DNA of 64,000 bases from Montifringilla adamsi (Eukaryota; Chordata; Aves; Passeriformes; Passeridae), in NCBI GenBank assembly GCA_017590115.1, contig JAGGNK010011114.1:859733-923732 (forward strand), in the 5' to 3' direction. The position numbers were made by a program, and so were the translations under genes. A model generated the notes under the pieces. The model made no database searches and was not told the DNA's origin. It saw only the letters and a program-made list of their open reading frames with translations. Within the stretch, counting starts at the first letter, position 1, and every line of letters begins with the position of its first letter. Shown here piece by piece: positions 45,501 through 58,160 of the stretch.

Positions 45501-48500
45501 TATGGCATATTTTCAAATCCCTTTCCAGGAGCTCTATAAATACCTCAGCAACATCTAAAGACCAATTTAGCTGCCAACACCTAAAACTATCTTTTTTTCA
45601 CACAACCTGGCCTGTGCTTTCTCTGCTGCTGAAGGAGATTCTGTTTACATCTGTGCTCTGGGAGCCCATAAATGTTGTGTCCTTTCTCTGGCTGCTGTTT
45701 GCTGCCTGCCAGGGGCTGAATATTTTGTTTTGCAGACGTGGCTCTGTGGTTTTGCTTTTCCAAGTGGGAAAACAAAGGTCTTCCAAGGCAGATGAAGGTG
45801 TCAATCGAAGGCTTCCCACATCCAAGCTATGATCTCCATATATGCTTGGTCTTACTTGTTTGCACTGCTCAGAGCGTGGGAAAACAACTTAAAAATAGAC
45901 ATTTAACACATTGGCTTAGTGCTATTCAGAAGATTCTGTGCTAGACGGGGGCAGAGCCATGTATATGTATTATAAAATAGTAAATTCATTGAAAAATGTG
46001 GCCTCAGTCTTTCTGGAATCATCAGTGTCTTGAGAACTGTCTGTGCTGGTACATTTATTTGGGGAAAATCCATTTATTTCAGAAAAAGATTCCTAAAATT
46101 GACTGAAGGCTGGGAGGTGGGAGGCAATTCTGCTCAAGAAAAAAAAAAAAGAACTAAATTTACCCACATCCCAAAGAGTCCTTGCAACCCTGGAATGGGG
46201 GACATTTCTTATTGCAGATTTTAATGCCCTAGTTTTCCTTTTCATTTGTTTTTCCTTTCACAAGGCCAGAAATCAGCATTTTTCTCAAGCTGAAGGCCTT
46301 ATTTTGTGCAGAAAACAAGGCTTTTTTGAAGTGGTTAATTTTTTTTTCCCCCTCATGTAAGAAATGAATTTGAAATCTTTGATAACTTCATTAACTTCAG
46401 AGGGATTTTGAGCTGATTTGCTTTGTTTGGCCGATGTAATGAAAGATCACTTTTATTTTCTCAGCCCTGAGCAGTATCCAGTCAGCTCTTCTGAAATGCT
46501 CTTTAAGAGTTGTTTTCATCCTTGGTTCCCAGGAAGAACCAAGATATCACAAGGGCCGCAGGTCTTGGAGCTCTGAAATTTGTTTTGTCTTGCCTAGGAA
46601 AAAGTCATGGAAAAGCAGTGGGAAAACTAATCACTAATACAACAGGCTACAGAGCCACAAATATATGCGTGAAGAATACAGAGAAAATATAAAAGGAAAA
46701 AAGGCAAAACATAAAAAGCATCATTTAAAATAGTTTTTTCAACCCTGTGTTAAAAGTGGGTAGTGGGAGGCCTAGCTGGAAATCCATGGACTGGGAAGAG
46801 CCCTGCACTACCAAAGGGTGATACAGGGCACAGCTCAACTCAGCTGGAGTCAGGTTTTGGCAAGAGTTCCAAAGTGCTGCAAAACCCATAGGCACGTGCC
46901 CACCTCCTACTCGGGGGGAAAAAAAAACCAGCCAAGAAAAAATAGAAAAATGCATTAAACAATTTAAAAACATCCCTCCTACTTCTAGGAAAATGTCAAG
47001 TTGCTCTGCTTAAAACTTCAGTTTTCTGCTGAAGACTAAGGGGATGATACCAAAGCCTTACACCCACCTTACACCAAAACGCTTCAAGGTAAGTGTCAAA
47101 GCTCAGTGTGTGGGCAGGTCCCACAGACATCACACTGCTTTGTTTTGTGATTTTCAAGACTCTTTCACACACCTTTGTGAGAGTCCAGAGCCAAGTTTCC
47201 TCCTGGCTGCGTGGCTTCGCAGGGGTGACACCTCCTCTTGGAGCTGCTCCTGTCTGTTCCTTCTTTCTAGGAACTCGCTGTGATTTTTCTGGTCTGTGTT
47301 TCCACCTGGCAGGTGGGACACCTCAGCCCACGGATTTTAGAAAACGAAGGAGATGTTTGTGTTGAACTGCAGAATAAAGAGAAAAAATAACCCTTGCTAG
47401 AGAGCCAGAATATGAATGTGTTGGAGTCAAGGATGACACCATCTCCTGGCTCTGTTTCCACTGGCTCTGCTCCAAGACCACCCACTTTCAGTTCTTAGTC
47501 CACATGATTGGCCAGCACCCAGCAGAATTGCTTTAAACCTCTAGCCCCCTTTTTTGCCCCCCAAACCTCCCCCTGACAAATAGTATTAAAATTCCCATCA
47601 ATAACTCTGCAGTTACTCATAACAGTGAAGGCAGGTTCCCTTTTCCCCATGCATTTGGGGACTGGAAAGAGCCCAGGTCATAATTCAAGCATTGTCCATT
47701 CTGGTGGTCCAGGGCAACCTGGAAATGAGGCTCCCAGTTTTGCTGCTTCCACGAAATTCCACCTAATGAGCAGCAATTTTCCAGAAGTCTCCACCTTGAT
47801 ATGTATGTTGCAAAACCTGTTTGGGGGATATAATCCTAAAAGAGACTGCAGCAAAGGCAAAGGGATAGATTAGCATCTCATTAGCATATTGCGGTGACTT
47901 TGGAATGTACAGCTGCCTGATTGCAATTAAAAGTCATTTCTATTTCTGCTTAAGCACATTCAATGTATGATCAGATAGATACAATCAAGATTCCAAACCC
48001 TGTGGTGACTTTGAAACAGCTCTGAGTCATTTGGCTGCTCCAGTGCTCACAAAACTTGTAAAGATACCTGATCACTGGAACTGCAAACACACCTGCAATA
48101 CCACCAGAAGTGCTGGTTTGGTATTATTTAATATAATTCTGCAATCAGAACACGTATGACTTTGTAGGGTTAAACCTGCTGAAGCTGCTGACTGACGAGG
48201 GCATTTCTCTTCCTCCTCCTGTTGGCTATTTGATGAAGGCTCTCCTTCAGCTTTGCAATATTTTAACCAAAACTGGCCACTTTCTTGGAGTGTTCCTTGT
48301 GGGCAGGCAGAGCCCAACACACAAAAAAAGGTCTTTTGAAAGTAATGATGAGCAATATTAGCTCCTTTTCTTAAAAAAATAACAAAACCAAATGTTTTCC
48401 TTTTGGAAAAACAGTGCCCTTTTACACAGTTTTCTAGAATTGGAACAGAAAAAATGTCCTGGTGCTTGTATTTTACCTGAAGTCAAGTTTCTGCAGAGAG

Positions 48501-48518
48501 AAGAACAATGTGAATTAG
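42513..48518. other. Gene-free stretch, 6 kb
   Basis: A more GC-rich part (42520-43540) has overlapping open frames on both strands, including 42670-43212 (plus) and 42443-42919 (minus). None shows a known domain or good splice boundaries. The region 43640-44080 is unusually free of repeats and could be conserved non-coding DNA, but that cannot be judged from one sequence. Confidence 0.5.
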
Positions 48519-48581
48519 AGATAGATAGATAGATAGATAGATAGACAGATAGATAGATAGACAGATAGATAGATAGATAAA
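48519..48581. repeat. (GATA)n/(GACA)n microsatellite
   Basis: About 15 units of GATA are interrupted by two GACA units at 48544-48547 and 48560-48563. The mixed GATA/GACA structure is like the Bkm satellite repeats. Length is likely polymorphic. Confidence 0.95.
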
Positions 48582-51500
48582 CAGCTGGCATATGGACCTT
48601 CAAGTGCAGGAAATGAATGCCAACTCAGAACCCTTTTCCTCTCCAATTTCCTCTGTTAATGCACATGAACTGGTTCGAGTGCACAATTAGGAGGAGGCTG
48701 CCTGTTTTCAATTAGGTCAGAGGAGAGGACCTGCCTCTTTCTAAATGAATTGCAGATAAAGCTTCCCAGGAGTGGGCCTCCTTCTCCCAGGGCTGGCATA
48801 AATCAGGAAATGCAGCAGCTGCCTGCAGCTTTACCCCAGGGAAAGCAGGGTCCAGCTTGCCCACAGGGTTCATCCTGCCCTGGAAAGGCATCGTGGCATG
48901 GCCAGGAGAGCTCTGTCCTCCTTTTCCCCACCATTTTCCAGCATTTTGTGTTTGTACTGGCAAACACATCTGGGTTTCGTTCCCTGCCTTCGGTCTGATA
49001 GGGGGCTGGGGGAGGTGGTCTCTCTCTCAAAGTCCTTGTCAAGAAGATGGAGGTGCTGGAGCCATCTGAAGGAGAAGAGTGAGTTATTTTTGTTGACAGG
49101 ATTTCAACAAGTAACAGTTCTGGCTAATTACACTGTAATTGATTTGGCATGTTAATAGAGACTTCCAGGGAATCTCGGTACTTTCGTGTCCGTTACAAAG
49201 GGATTTCCAGCTCCAGGCTGGTTTGCTTTAAAAAGAGAAACACAGAAAAAAAAAATAAAATAGAGCAATTGAAGTAATTTGCTGAAGTCCCTCATGTGCA
49301 GGGAATAACAGTAACTGCAGGAAAACCAGATACTTCATAGGAGAAGCACTCAGGAGCTTTAGGAAAGCAGATGACCAGGGCAACTGGGCACTCAGCATTA
49401 GCAGAGCCCTAGCAGTCACCAGAGAGATTTTTCTGTCCTTTTAATGTTCTAAAACCTTTGGTTCACAATGATTTCTTTTTCCTTGATGATGTTTAATAAG
49501 AGAGAAAAAAACCTCTGCATTCATATGGGAAACAAACCCCAGCATTTCAAATCTGCATCAAGGGGAATTAAAGTGCAGCCTCGCCCCTTCTCTTCCCCCC
49601 ACACGCTTCAGAACTGGGGCCAACTGGTGCTTCAAACTAATGCTGGGGAAAACGATTTCCTTCTATCCAAAATGCTCTAAAATTGTCCAGCCCTTGTTCT
49701 GCAGCATCTGGCATCGGTCACTCCTTGGAGTCAGGCTGCAAAGGATGAATTGGAATCTAAAGGAATGGGATCAAAAGCTCTGCCTGTATGAGGATGTATT
49801 AGCATTTTTTCCTAAAAACCATGAGCTTTCCAGTGCAGTAAAAGTCCCATCTGAGGGCCTCGAGGTGTTCAGCCTGAGCTGCAGGGACAGGAACACCGTG
49901 AGTGCACCGTGATTCACCCACCACAAAACAGCCAAGTCACCTCACATACCTAAGGGCAGGATTATGCTTTCCTCCGATAATTAATGCATTTAAAAATAGG
50001 ACATCCAAAAGCTGATTTGCAGCATCCCTCACAGAGGACTGTGATTTTAGTGTGACACCATTACAAGTGATACAAGGTACTGATTTACCTTTTCCCTTAA
50101 CTGGCACCATCTCCTGAACACTCCCATTTCTTTTGTGGGAAATCTGTGCCCTGAAATTTGTGGGAAGTGCAGAAGAAGCTGCAGCTCAGAGCCCTTTGGA
50201 GACCATTTAGTGCTGCAAGGTCACCAGTTATTGAGCTGAGCTGACCCAACACTGTGATAAAAGGATGGATCACACTCCATGGGCTGCTCCACCTCTCAGC
50301 ACTGAGTTAAATCTCACACAGTCTCTGGAAATGATGGATGTCAGGGACAGAAAAGATGATTGGGAGGTTTATGTGACTCCATGGCTACACAGGTGCTGAG
50401 CATCACTGCTAAGCCTCTCTGAAAAATCATCCAAAGCGTGTTTGAAGGGCCTAAAGGCACACAGGCCTCGAGGATCCCCTGCACAGGGCTGGATTCCTGA
50501 CCTCTGACTTTTCTCTGGGAGAAACAATGAGTGGACATGTCCCTCCAAACCCCGTGGCAGTGCTGTTGCAGTGGGGTGTGTGGTGCAGTTTGATGAATTC
50601 ATGCGCTGATAGCGATGGAAAAACCTCCATGCAAGGAAATGGGCTGGAAGCCAGGCCCACAGCGAGGCCTTGTCTGGAGCTGTTAGTGTGCTGGTGGATT
50701 CTGTAACAACTGTATCATAAAACACTTTACAAAAGAGTCATGAACTCTGGGAAAGAGTGAGGCTTATATATTCTGTTTAAACAGAGGAAGTTGCTCAGTG
50801 ACTTGGCAGCCGAGCACGACCCCCAGTTACGGGTAACCCAAGCCAACATCAGAGAAACCATAAAAGCAGAGAGTTAACATCAAGGCTCACATCTTTCCAG
50901 CCTGTTACTGATTCTTGTGGGTATCTCTGAGCTGGATCTAGAGCTGGAGGAGAGGAGAATGAAAGGGCTGCATGGTAAGGGTGACGGCCCCCTGCATGCA
51001 GGCAGCCTGGGCACAGGTTTGTGCAGGCTGCCAGGTCGCTGCTTGAAATTGCTTTTTCAGGGAAATCGATACCCAAATTCCCCTTGACGTCAGTCAAGGG
51101 GCCACAGTTTCCCATTTTTGGTCTAATAAAATGTCAGGGGGTGAAGTGAAGTAGCTATCACAGACAGAAAGAATGCAAATATAAATAGAATGGGGAAAAA
51201 TTAGCGGCTGACAAATATTCCGTCTTTGTTGCGTGGAAGATCTGGAAATGAAAAAAATCCCCACATTTCTTTGCATTCTGTAAAGAATAAATTAATCCCC
51301 AGGTTTCTGGTTTTGGATGATAAATAAATGTCTGAATAAAAGGAAAGAGAGGAAATGAGAGGCAGGAACACATAACTTTTCACTCAGAAGGGTCTGAATC
51401 TTGGCTAGGACCAGGCAACAGCGTAAAATCATTTTCTTGTATTCTTGAGCCAAGGTTTGATGGAATGGAGGCTTTAGTGACAGCACTGCCTTAAATAAAT

Positions 51501-51775
51501 GCCTCTCCTGGCCTCCAATTCCCACTGCTGAGCAGCAGCACATGGGGTCTGTGGAGAATAAAAGCTCTGCAGGAGTGTTGGGAAGTGGTTGGGAAGATGG
51601 TGATGCCATCAGATTTGCCACCAGGATCCCTGACCTGTCTTTTCAGGTTCCCTGGGTTTGCCAGCCCTCCTTGTCCCCATCCTCCTGACCACGGAGAAGG
51701 CTGAGGGGGGATGAGGGGGGCAGCAGGTTTGGGACACCAGCTGTAATCAGGCTCAGGACTGCCGGGCATGCAGTT
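48582..51775. other. Gene-free stretch
   Basis: No recognisable exon or element. Short open frames on the minus strand at 50369-50725 and 51292-51621 have no domain. Confidence 0.55.
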
Positions 51776-52380
51776 TGTGAAAAACATGTTTTATTCTCTT
51801 GTAAAAATTTAACAAGTTTAATAAAGGACAATAGGAGATAAAGACAATAAATAAAAATTATGGTTGGGTGCATCTCGGCACTTAGCCAAGAGCACACTTG
51901 CTATTTTGGAATCACTCTTTACAGATTATTTCTATTGCATCAGCTTGTTGTCTATTCATAAACAATTTTCTATATTCATAAAGAATTATGCACAGTAAAC
52001 GTTTCTTTTAACTAGTTTCCATGCTTTAAGAATTGTTTAGCATATTTCTTTTTTGGGTTTGTTTTTTGGAGTATGTGTATTTTTTGGTTGTGGTTCTATT
52101 ATTATTTTTAATTTTGGGTTCTGGTTTATACTGTTTTTAGACAGTGAGTGTTGATAGTTGGTATATCTATCTAGATAGTAGGTGTTTTTATCGTATGGTT
52201 ATTGGATGTTATCTTATTTAAGTAGGGCTTGTAACACAAGTATACTTATATTAGTTATTTCATTACTATATTTAAGTTTAATTAACAACAGAAACAAACA
52301 CTATCTCTTTATAGCAAAGTTAACACCACGCATATAAAATCCATTCTAAAATTTGCAAAAAGCCACTATACTGTGTATCT
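51776..52380. mobile_element. Probable endogenous-retrovirus LTR remnant (old copy, no coding)
   Basis: The block is AT-rich and differs sharply from its flanks. It reads AACAAGTTTAATAAAGGACA, ATAGGAGATAAAGACAATAA, then GGGTGCATCTCGGCACTTAG and CCAAGAGCACAC, and later GTTAACACCACGCATATAAA. I associate this word order with long songbird LTRs. No gag, pol or env sequence is attached. Boundaries, strand and family are uncertain because I am matching from memory. Confidence 0.45.
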
Positions 52381-52543
52381 ATAACAAGCTCTTCATCCTC
52401 TTTTTCCCCCATCCATAAATCCTTCTTTTTCCTGTGCTGTGCTTTCTTCCTCCCCCATTTCTCCACCCACCTCTAATGAGTTTTTCTTAATGTTGCCCAG
52501 CTTTGCCACCTCTGCAGTGAGTCTGGTGTTTGTGACACTGGTC

Positions 52544-52603
52544 CCTGGGTGATATTGTCCTTACCTGGGTAATATTGTCTTTATCTGGGTGATATTGTCC
52601 TCA
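52544..52603. repeat. Three-copy 20-bp tandem repeat
   Basis: Units start at 52544, 52564 and 52584 with core CTGGGTGATATTGTCC. A partial fourth (CCTGGTGTTCCTGGG) follows. It lies just right of the probable LTR remnant and could belong to it. Confidence 0.9.
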
Positions 52604-53204
52604 CCTGGTGTTCCTGGGTGTGCTAACCCAAGCATCTCTGCCCTTGCATGCTCCTAGGGATTCTCTCCAGTAATCTGTGACTTCTGGCCACCCTCACTCA
52701 ACACCTCCTCAGCCACCTGCAGAATCCAGCCCTTATCTGGAATGTCCCCCACCTTATCTGTGCTTATCTCTCAGGGCCAGCAGTTTCTCATGTCCTGTCC
52801 AGCAGTTTCCCACGTCCTGTTCAGTCACCTCAACTCCAGGCCAGGGCTCAGCCAGTGGCTTTGGCAGCTGCCCACAGCTCCAAAAATAGAGGGAGGAAGA
52901 GGAAGATGGTGAGATAACACTTCTCAGTCGTTCACCATCAGCCTGGGAGACTGCCCTGAGCTGTCCCCACGAGCACTGGGCAGAGCAACCACCTGCAGAG
53001 TGGTTTTGCAGGAGAAGTTTGGGTGGTTTAGTGGCTGCAGGATGAACGTGGATCAGTAGTGACCCACTGCTGAGAAGGAAGCACCCAGTGGTCAGAGGCA
53101 CAGGCAGGAACACCATGAGTTAAGACCAACAAAAATAATCATTTCACACTGCTGGGTCAGGTTGTGATGATGTTGGCTGGTCTGCTCTGTCTAGGTTTAG
53201 GGAC

Positions 53205-53640
53205 TGTTCTCCAAGCAGGATGTGAGGTGGAGGCTATTTCAAAGAGACCTGGGTCTAAAAAACAAGACCTGTGGGGAAAGATTGAAGGGAGTGGAAGTGT
53301 TCAGGCTAAAGAAAGGAAAAATTAAGGAAAAGTTGCCAGTATTCTCAAAATGCATAAAAGGAGACTGCACAGAGGAAAGACTAAACTGCTCTTTCATGTG
53401 CTCAGGGCACAGAGGAAGCATTAACGGGCTCAGGGGAAGATCCAGGTTAATTGTGAGGAAAATTTCCTAATGAGCTTTGGACAAAGATCTGGACCAGCTT
53501 GCCTTGGAAAGCCGCGGAAGTTCCAGCAGGGAAAGTTTTTGGGAACAATCTGGAGTAACATCTGTCAGGGGGTTAAGGCCAGCTGATCTTGCATTTAGTG
53601 TGGGATTGGTCTCTTGAGGACCCTTCCAGCCGTGTCCTCA
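53205..53640 (+). mobile_element. Old CR1 LINE 3' region, plus strand
   Basis: The order of motifs follows a CR1 sense strand: GTGTTCAGGCTAAAGAAAGG, a diverged central part, TCCAGGTTAATTGTGAGGAA and AATTTCCTAATGAGC. It continues TGGACCAGCTTGCCTTGGAA, then GGACCCTTCCAGCCGTG near the end. The terminal ATTCTRTG octamers are not visible. Divergence from the consensus is high, so this is an older insertion than the pieces in intron 2. Plus-strand open frame 53222-53470 lies inside it. Confidence 0.72.
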
Positions 53641-53765
53641 GTGAGCCCATGGGATTCCCCATGAGGAGAGGAGAATTTGCTCTGTATTTCCTCAGCCCTT
53701 CTCGTCTGAGCCATCAGCAGCCATCAGAGGAGGAGAAACTGATGGTGGAACTGGGGACCTGTTGA

Positions 53766-53801
53766 CATAACTATTATTATTATTATTATCATTATTATTA
53801 A
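53766..53801. repeat. (ATT)n microsatellite
   Basis: About eleven ATT units with one ATC interruption near the middle. Confidence 0.92.
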
Positions 53802-55553
53802 CAGAAACCTGTTTGTTTGCAAAAGACAGACAAAGCTCTGTGTCACTCAACCCAGTAGAAATCCTCCAGGAGAAGCCAATTTCTTTGCTCACAGTTTTCA
53901 GGCTCCTTCCAGGCAGCTCTCAGATCAAAAATATCCCCACAGGAGATTCTGTGTACACCCAGTGCTAAGTCAGGCTGCATCTGGTGGGGTTTTTAGTGCC
54001 TTCTCTTTGAATTCTTTCCATCTTCCTGCCCTTCTTCTTTAGAGACACCAAGCCTTTTCCTTCCTTTCTTCCCTTTGTATCCAGGTTTTCATTTTGGGAG
54101 GGGTTGCCTGGTGACATGTAGGTATTCCTTTCTTCAATTGCAAGCAAAAAGCTACTTGAACATCCAATTCAGAAAGATTTAATTCAAATCAAACCAATAC
54201 TATGAATGACTAAAAAACTCCCCACAACCTGTAAAACACGCAACCCATGCAGACAACAAGAATGACTTAGTGTTAGTCATGGCTGTGAATGATGCTTTAG
54301 GTGGAAAATTGTGCAGAGGAGCTTAAAATGAGTGAGTGGAATGAAAAATAGGTGAATGAAAAATAAGATATTTATTCTTGTACTGTCAGGTGCTTGAGTT
54401 TGCACAGAGTCCTGAAATTATGCAGACGAACTCTGCTTAGACTGGGAAAGAAAAAAACCCACAAAGATCAGCTACAAAGCAGTTAATGCTCATGGCAGAT
54501 GCTCTGTTTGTTTAACAAGCACTTTCAGGCTTTTTTTTTTGCCTGGAGAGCAGTGTCTCTTTTTTCATGTTAATGGGGATGGCTCTTTTAAAAAACACCA
54601 AGTTAAGAGGCAAAGAATAAAACATATTTATTCTAAATGGAAAGGCAATTACCTCAGTGATGTTCCCCTGGGCATAAAAATCTCCATGCACTGCTCAGTG
54701 GAGCTCCAGTAACCACTTTAGAGAGTTGTCTGCATGTGGAATTGAGTTGGTTTTAATTGCTTGTTGAATTACCTGGGTTCTAGCCCTCAGCCCTTCCAGC
54801 TGTAAATTGGTTACAAGCTGAAGTGGGAAATGCTGAGAAGTTGTGGGTTTCAAAAATAAGCCTATAAAGGGCATTCCCCTACGTGTAAGGAGCTTCCAAT
54901 TTGAATTGGTGCTCACCTGTTGGGAAAAAAAAAAAAAAAAAAAAAGAAATTGCTGGAGATGCACCATTCAGACACCAAATAGATTTTTCATTCAGTTCTT
55001 TCCAGACAGAGGGAGTAGAGCTTTTGGATAGTTTTGACTTGATCAGAGGCAATAGATTCCCTTAATGGTGTCTGCAGCTAATAGGAAGGAACAGACTTAC
55101 ACCCACAATAACTACTTGTGTTTGAAAACTTCTGGCACATGAAAAAAATGAGGTAAAGCAGGATTTTTAAATGGGTGCCTTTTCTTGAGTTAACTGAGGA
55201 TCTTGGTTTGGATGCTGAGAATTCCACTCTGATCCCTGCTGTGACTTCTGGGCAAAATAACATTTTCAGCAGCACCAAAAATGCAATCCTGGAAGCTGGT
55301 TTGGAGGAGAAATGGTATCACCACAAAATGTCAGGAAGCTGAAAGCCAGCTGCTTGAGGCTGAGCTGAACTTCACTGGTTTGTACAGCTCAGTGACCGGA
55401 GCTCCCACAGATTCCAGGGCAAACCACCACGGATTCACTCAGCACTGAGAGCCCTGCCAGGAGGGAAATCTCCTTTGCTGCACCCTGCCCTGCTCTGGAG
55501 CTGTGGATCTGCTTTCATCCCAAAGCTGCTGGGATTCTGCTGCCCAGCATGAC

Positions 55554-55592
55554 ATCATCATCATCATCATCATTATTATTATTATTAATTAT
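55554..55592. repeat. (ATC)n(ATT)n compound microsatellite
   Basis: Seven ATC units pass into five ATT units (ATCATCATCATC then ATTATTATTATT). Likely length-variable. Confidence 0.93.
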
Positions 55593-58120
55593 TGAAATAC
55601 CCATTTCAAACAGCCTAGAAAGCTGAGATTCCACCCCATTTCTCATCCACAAGCAACGGGGTTTTTTAAGAGGGTCAGAGTGAGCCCAGTCTCTGCTGGG
55701 GGAGCACAAGCCCTCCCCAGGGAGCCTGCACAGCCAGGTGCAAGCTGAAGCTGGAACAGCCACAATCAGGTGTTCCAGAGGGGCAGCCAAGGAAATTCAG
55801 AGTCTCCGTGTGCTGCTGGTTCTGCCAAGGAGCTCCTGCAGCACGTGCAGCACACACAGACCCTCCTGGCCCTGCCCCGAGGACTCGGGGAGGGACAGTC
55901 CACTCAGCACATGCATTACATCACACTTTTATTTCCCTTTTCCCTGGCAAATTTTAACTGGCTGCTTTTTTTTTTTTTTTTTTTAAATTTTTCCCACACG
56001 TCTGGTACCACACGTGTGCTCTCCTCTGTGGGATGTGGAGGACATGGAACTCCCAGCTGCCTGCTGCTCTCCATCCGCATCCCTGCTCTGCATCCAGCTC
56101 TGCAGAAATGTCCCTGTGGAAGTGCTGTCCAGCCTGTGACAGCTGGGACATTGCAGCCACAGGGCTGCTTTTAATGCAGAAAGGGGCACTGAAAAATTCC
56201 TCTCTCTTTTCTAGTTATGTCTTCCTTACAGGAAGTTTTTGATATGGCTCTGGTCCAGCTGGCTCTCTGAGGAAAGGAGAGTCTTTCCACATATAAACCT
56301 GCCGTGAACTTTATGATTTTTTTTTTTTTTTAAACCAACATTGACAAAGTCAAACATGTCAATTGTCAGTTGGTTTAATGAGAGCAGCGAGGGGAAAGAG
56401 GTTGTTTTAGGCATGTGAGACTGCTTGTTCTTGAAAAACAGAATGGAAACTTAAAACCAAACAGTGCTGCATATGGGCCCAAATGATCTCTGCAGGCAAG
56501 GGGGCTGCAAAGAAGGAGGGTTATTTTAAGGACTCAATAAGTAATGAAGTCGCCTTCAGGCTGGGCTGATCACAAAGAAATGAATAGTGACTCCAACTTC
56601 AGAGCACACAGCCCTGGGGAAGCCACAGCCCTGCCTGGCTGGCCTTTAAAGTACTTGAGGCCTCTCTGTGAGACTTAATTTGAGGACAAAGGGAATAAAA
56701 TAGGAAGCACATCACTTTGTGGATGTGTGTCCTTCTGTTACAGAAATCGTTCTCCCACAGGGAGGAAAAAGGACTCATTTTCCCTGGCACAGCAAGGCCC
56801 CTCTGCCAACACTCTCACAAAGGGTCTGGAGCAGATAAAAACCTCCAAAATCTGTCCACATCATCCCTGCCTTGTAATGTTTTATGAGGAATGAGAACTA
56901 GAGAGAGCTCTTCATAAAGGAGCATGTAAAGCCACTGCCTCCAAAAAAAAAAAAAAAAAATTACTCCTGAGGCTGCTTTTGGTGTTGGAAATACTCATTT
57001 TGGTCCTGTGCAGCAGACACAGGTGGAGTGGCAACAAAAGGGATCTGGCTGTGACTGCAGTGCACCTATCTGGATTGGCAGTGAGGCACTTTGAGTGGCA
57101 GAAAAAGGGATTTATTGGAATGTGGGCATCTGAAACAGGAAAGGGCAGGACTCCCCAAAGGGAGCGATGCCCTTCTCTCAGGGAAACTGGGAGAACATCA
57201 AAGGGAACCAGAGACCTTGGAGAGCTTGGACATCTTTCCTCCACCACCCCAGCCGAGCCAGAGCATTCCTGAGCTCCTCACAATGCAGATCTGACTTTCT
57301 TTTAGCTTTTCTGAGGCAAACCAGCTAATTCAATCTGCAAGTCCAACTTGAGGCAGAGAATTTTGTACCCACATTACACAATCATTCAATCGAGTTTCTG
57401 TTGGAGATTATTCCTGGAGTAAACACAATTATCTAGACATGTAGCAGGAATTCAGGATGAGCACAGTGTAGAAGTTGGTGGTGTTGAGTGATATCCTTGG
57501 ATGTTTCTTAGCTGCACACATATGACAAAGATGTCTAATCTAGTGCCTGAGGACTTACATCAATGTCTTCCCAAAGTGAGGGCTGACACTAAGAATTTTC
57601 AAGCCATGGAAAGCAGAGAAAAATGGACAAAAATGCACAATGAGCAGACTGACAGGAATTTGTGGTAAAGCCAAATTACTATGAGTTCTGTTTTATTTTT
57701 GTTCTGCCGCTCTGCAAGTCAGATAAATGAGTTGACAGGCACAGCAAAGCCGTTTCTGCTGGTCTGTGTGCAGGTGTAGGTATTCTGTGCACCTACTAAT
57801 GCACAAAACTTACCCAGAACCTGCTTCTCCTCTGAATCAGCAACCCACAAGGCTCAGGGCTAAGTGCAGTTTCTACTGAAGGAAAGGATAATTACAGTTC
57901 ATTAGCAGATGAGGCACTCAGTTCTCTTTAGAGAACACACTTCAGAGCCCTGCCTTTGCTTGCTCTTGAAGCGAGGCAAAATCAGGTTTTAAAACAAGGA
58001 TAATCAAAAAGTGCTGTATAACTCTAAATGCCAGCAAGGAGAAGGAAACCACTTTAAAGCCTAAAGAAATCCTCTTGTTCTTTATATTCTGTGGGTAAAG
58101 CCTTGGACTTAGAGAAGCCA

Positions 58121-58160
58121 AAGGCAAGGCTCCCACTCATTTTAGTGGGGCCAACATTTC
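58121..58160. repeat. Possible second old hairpin-type repeat
   Basis: CAAGGCTCCCACTCATTTTA then GTGGGGCC contains an imperfect inverted repeat (CCCACT...AGTGGGG). It is of the same general design as 12192-12210. Too short and diverged for a firm call. Confidence 0.25.
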
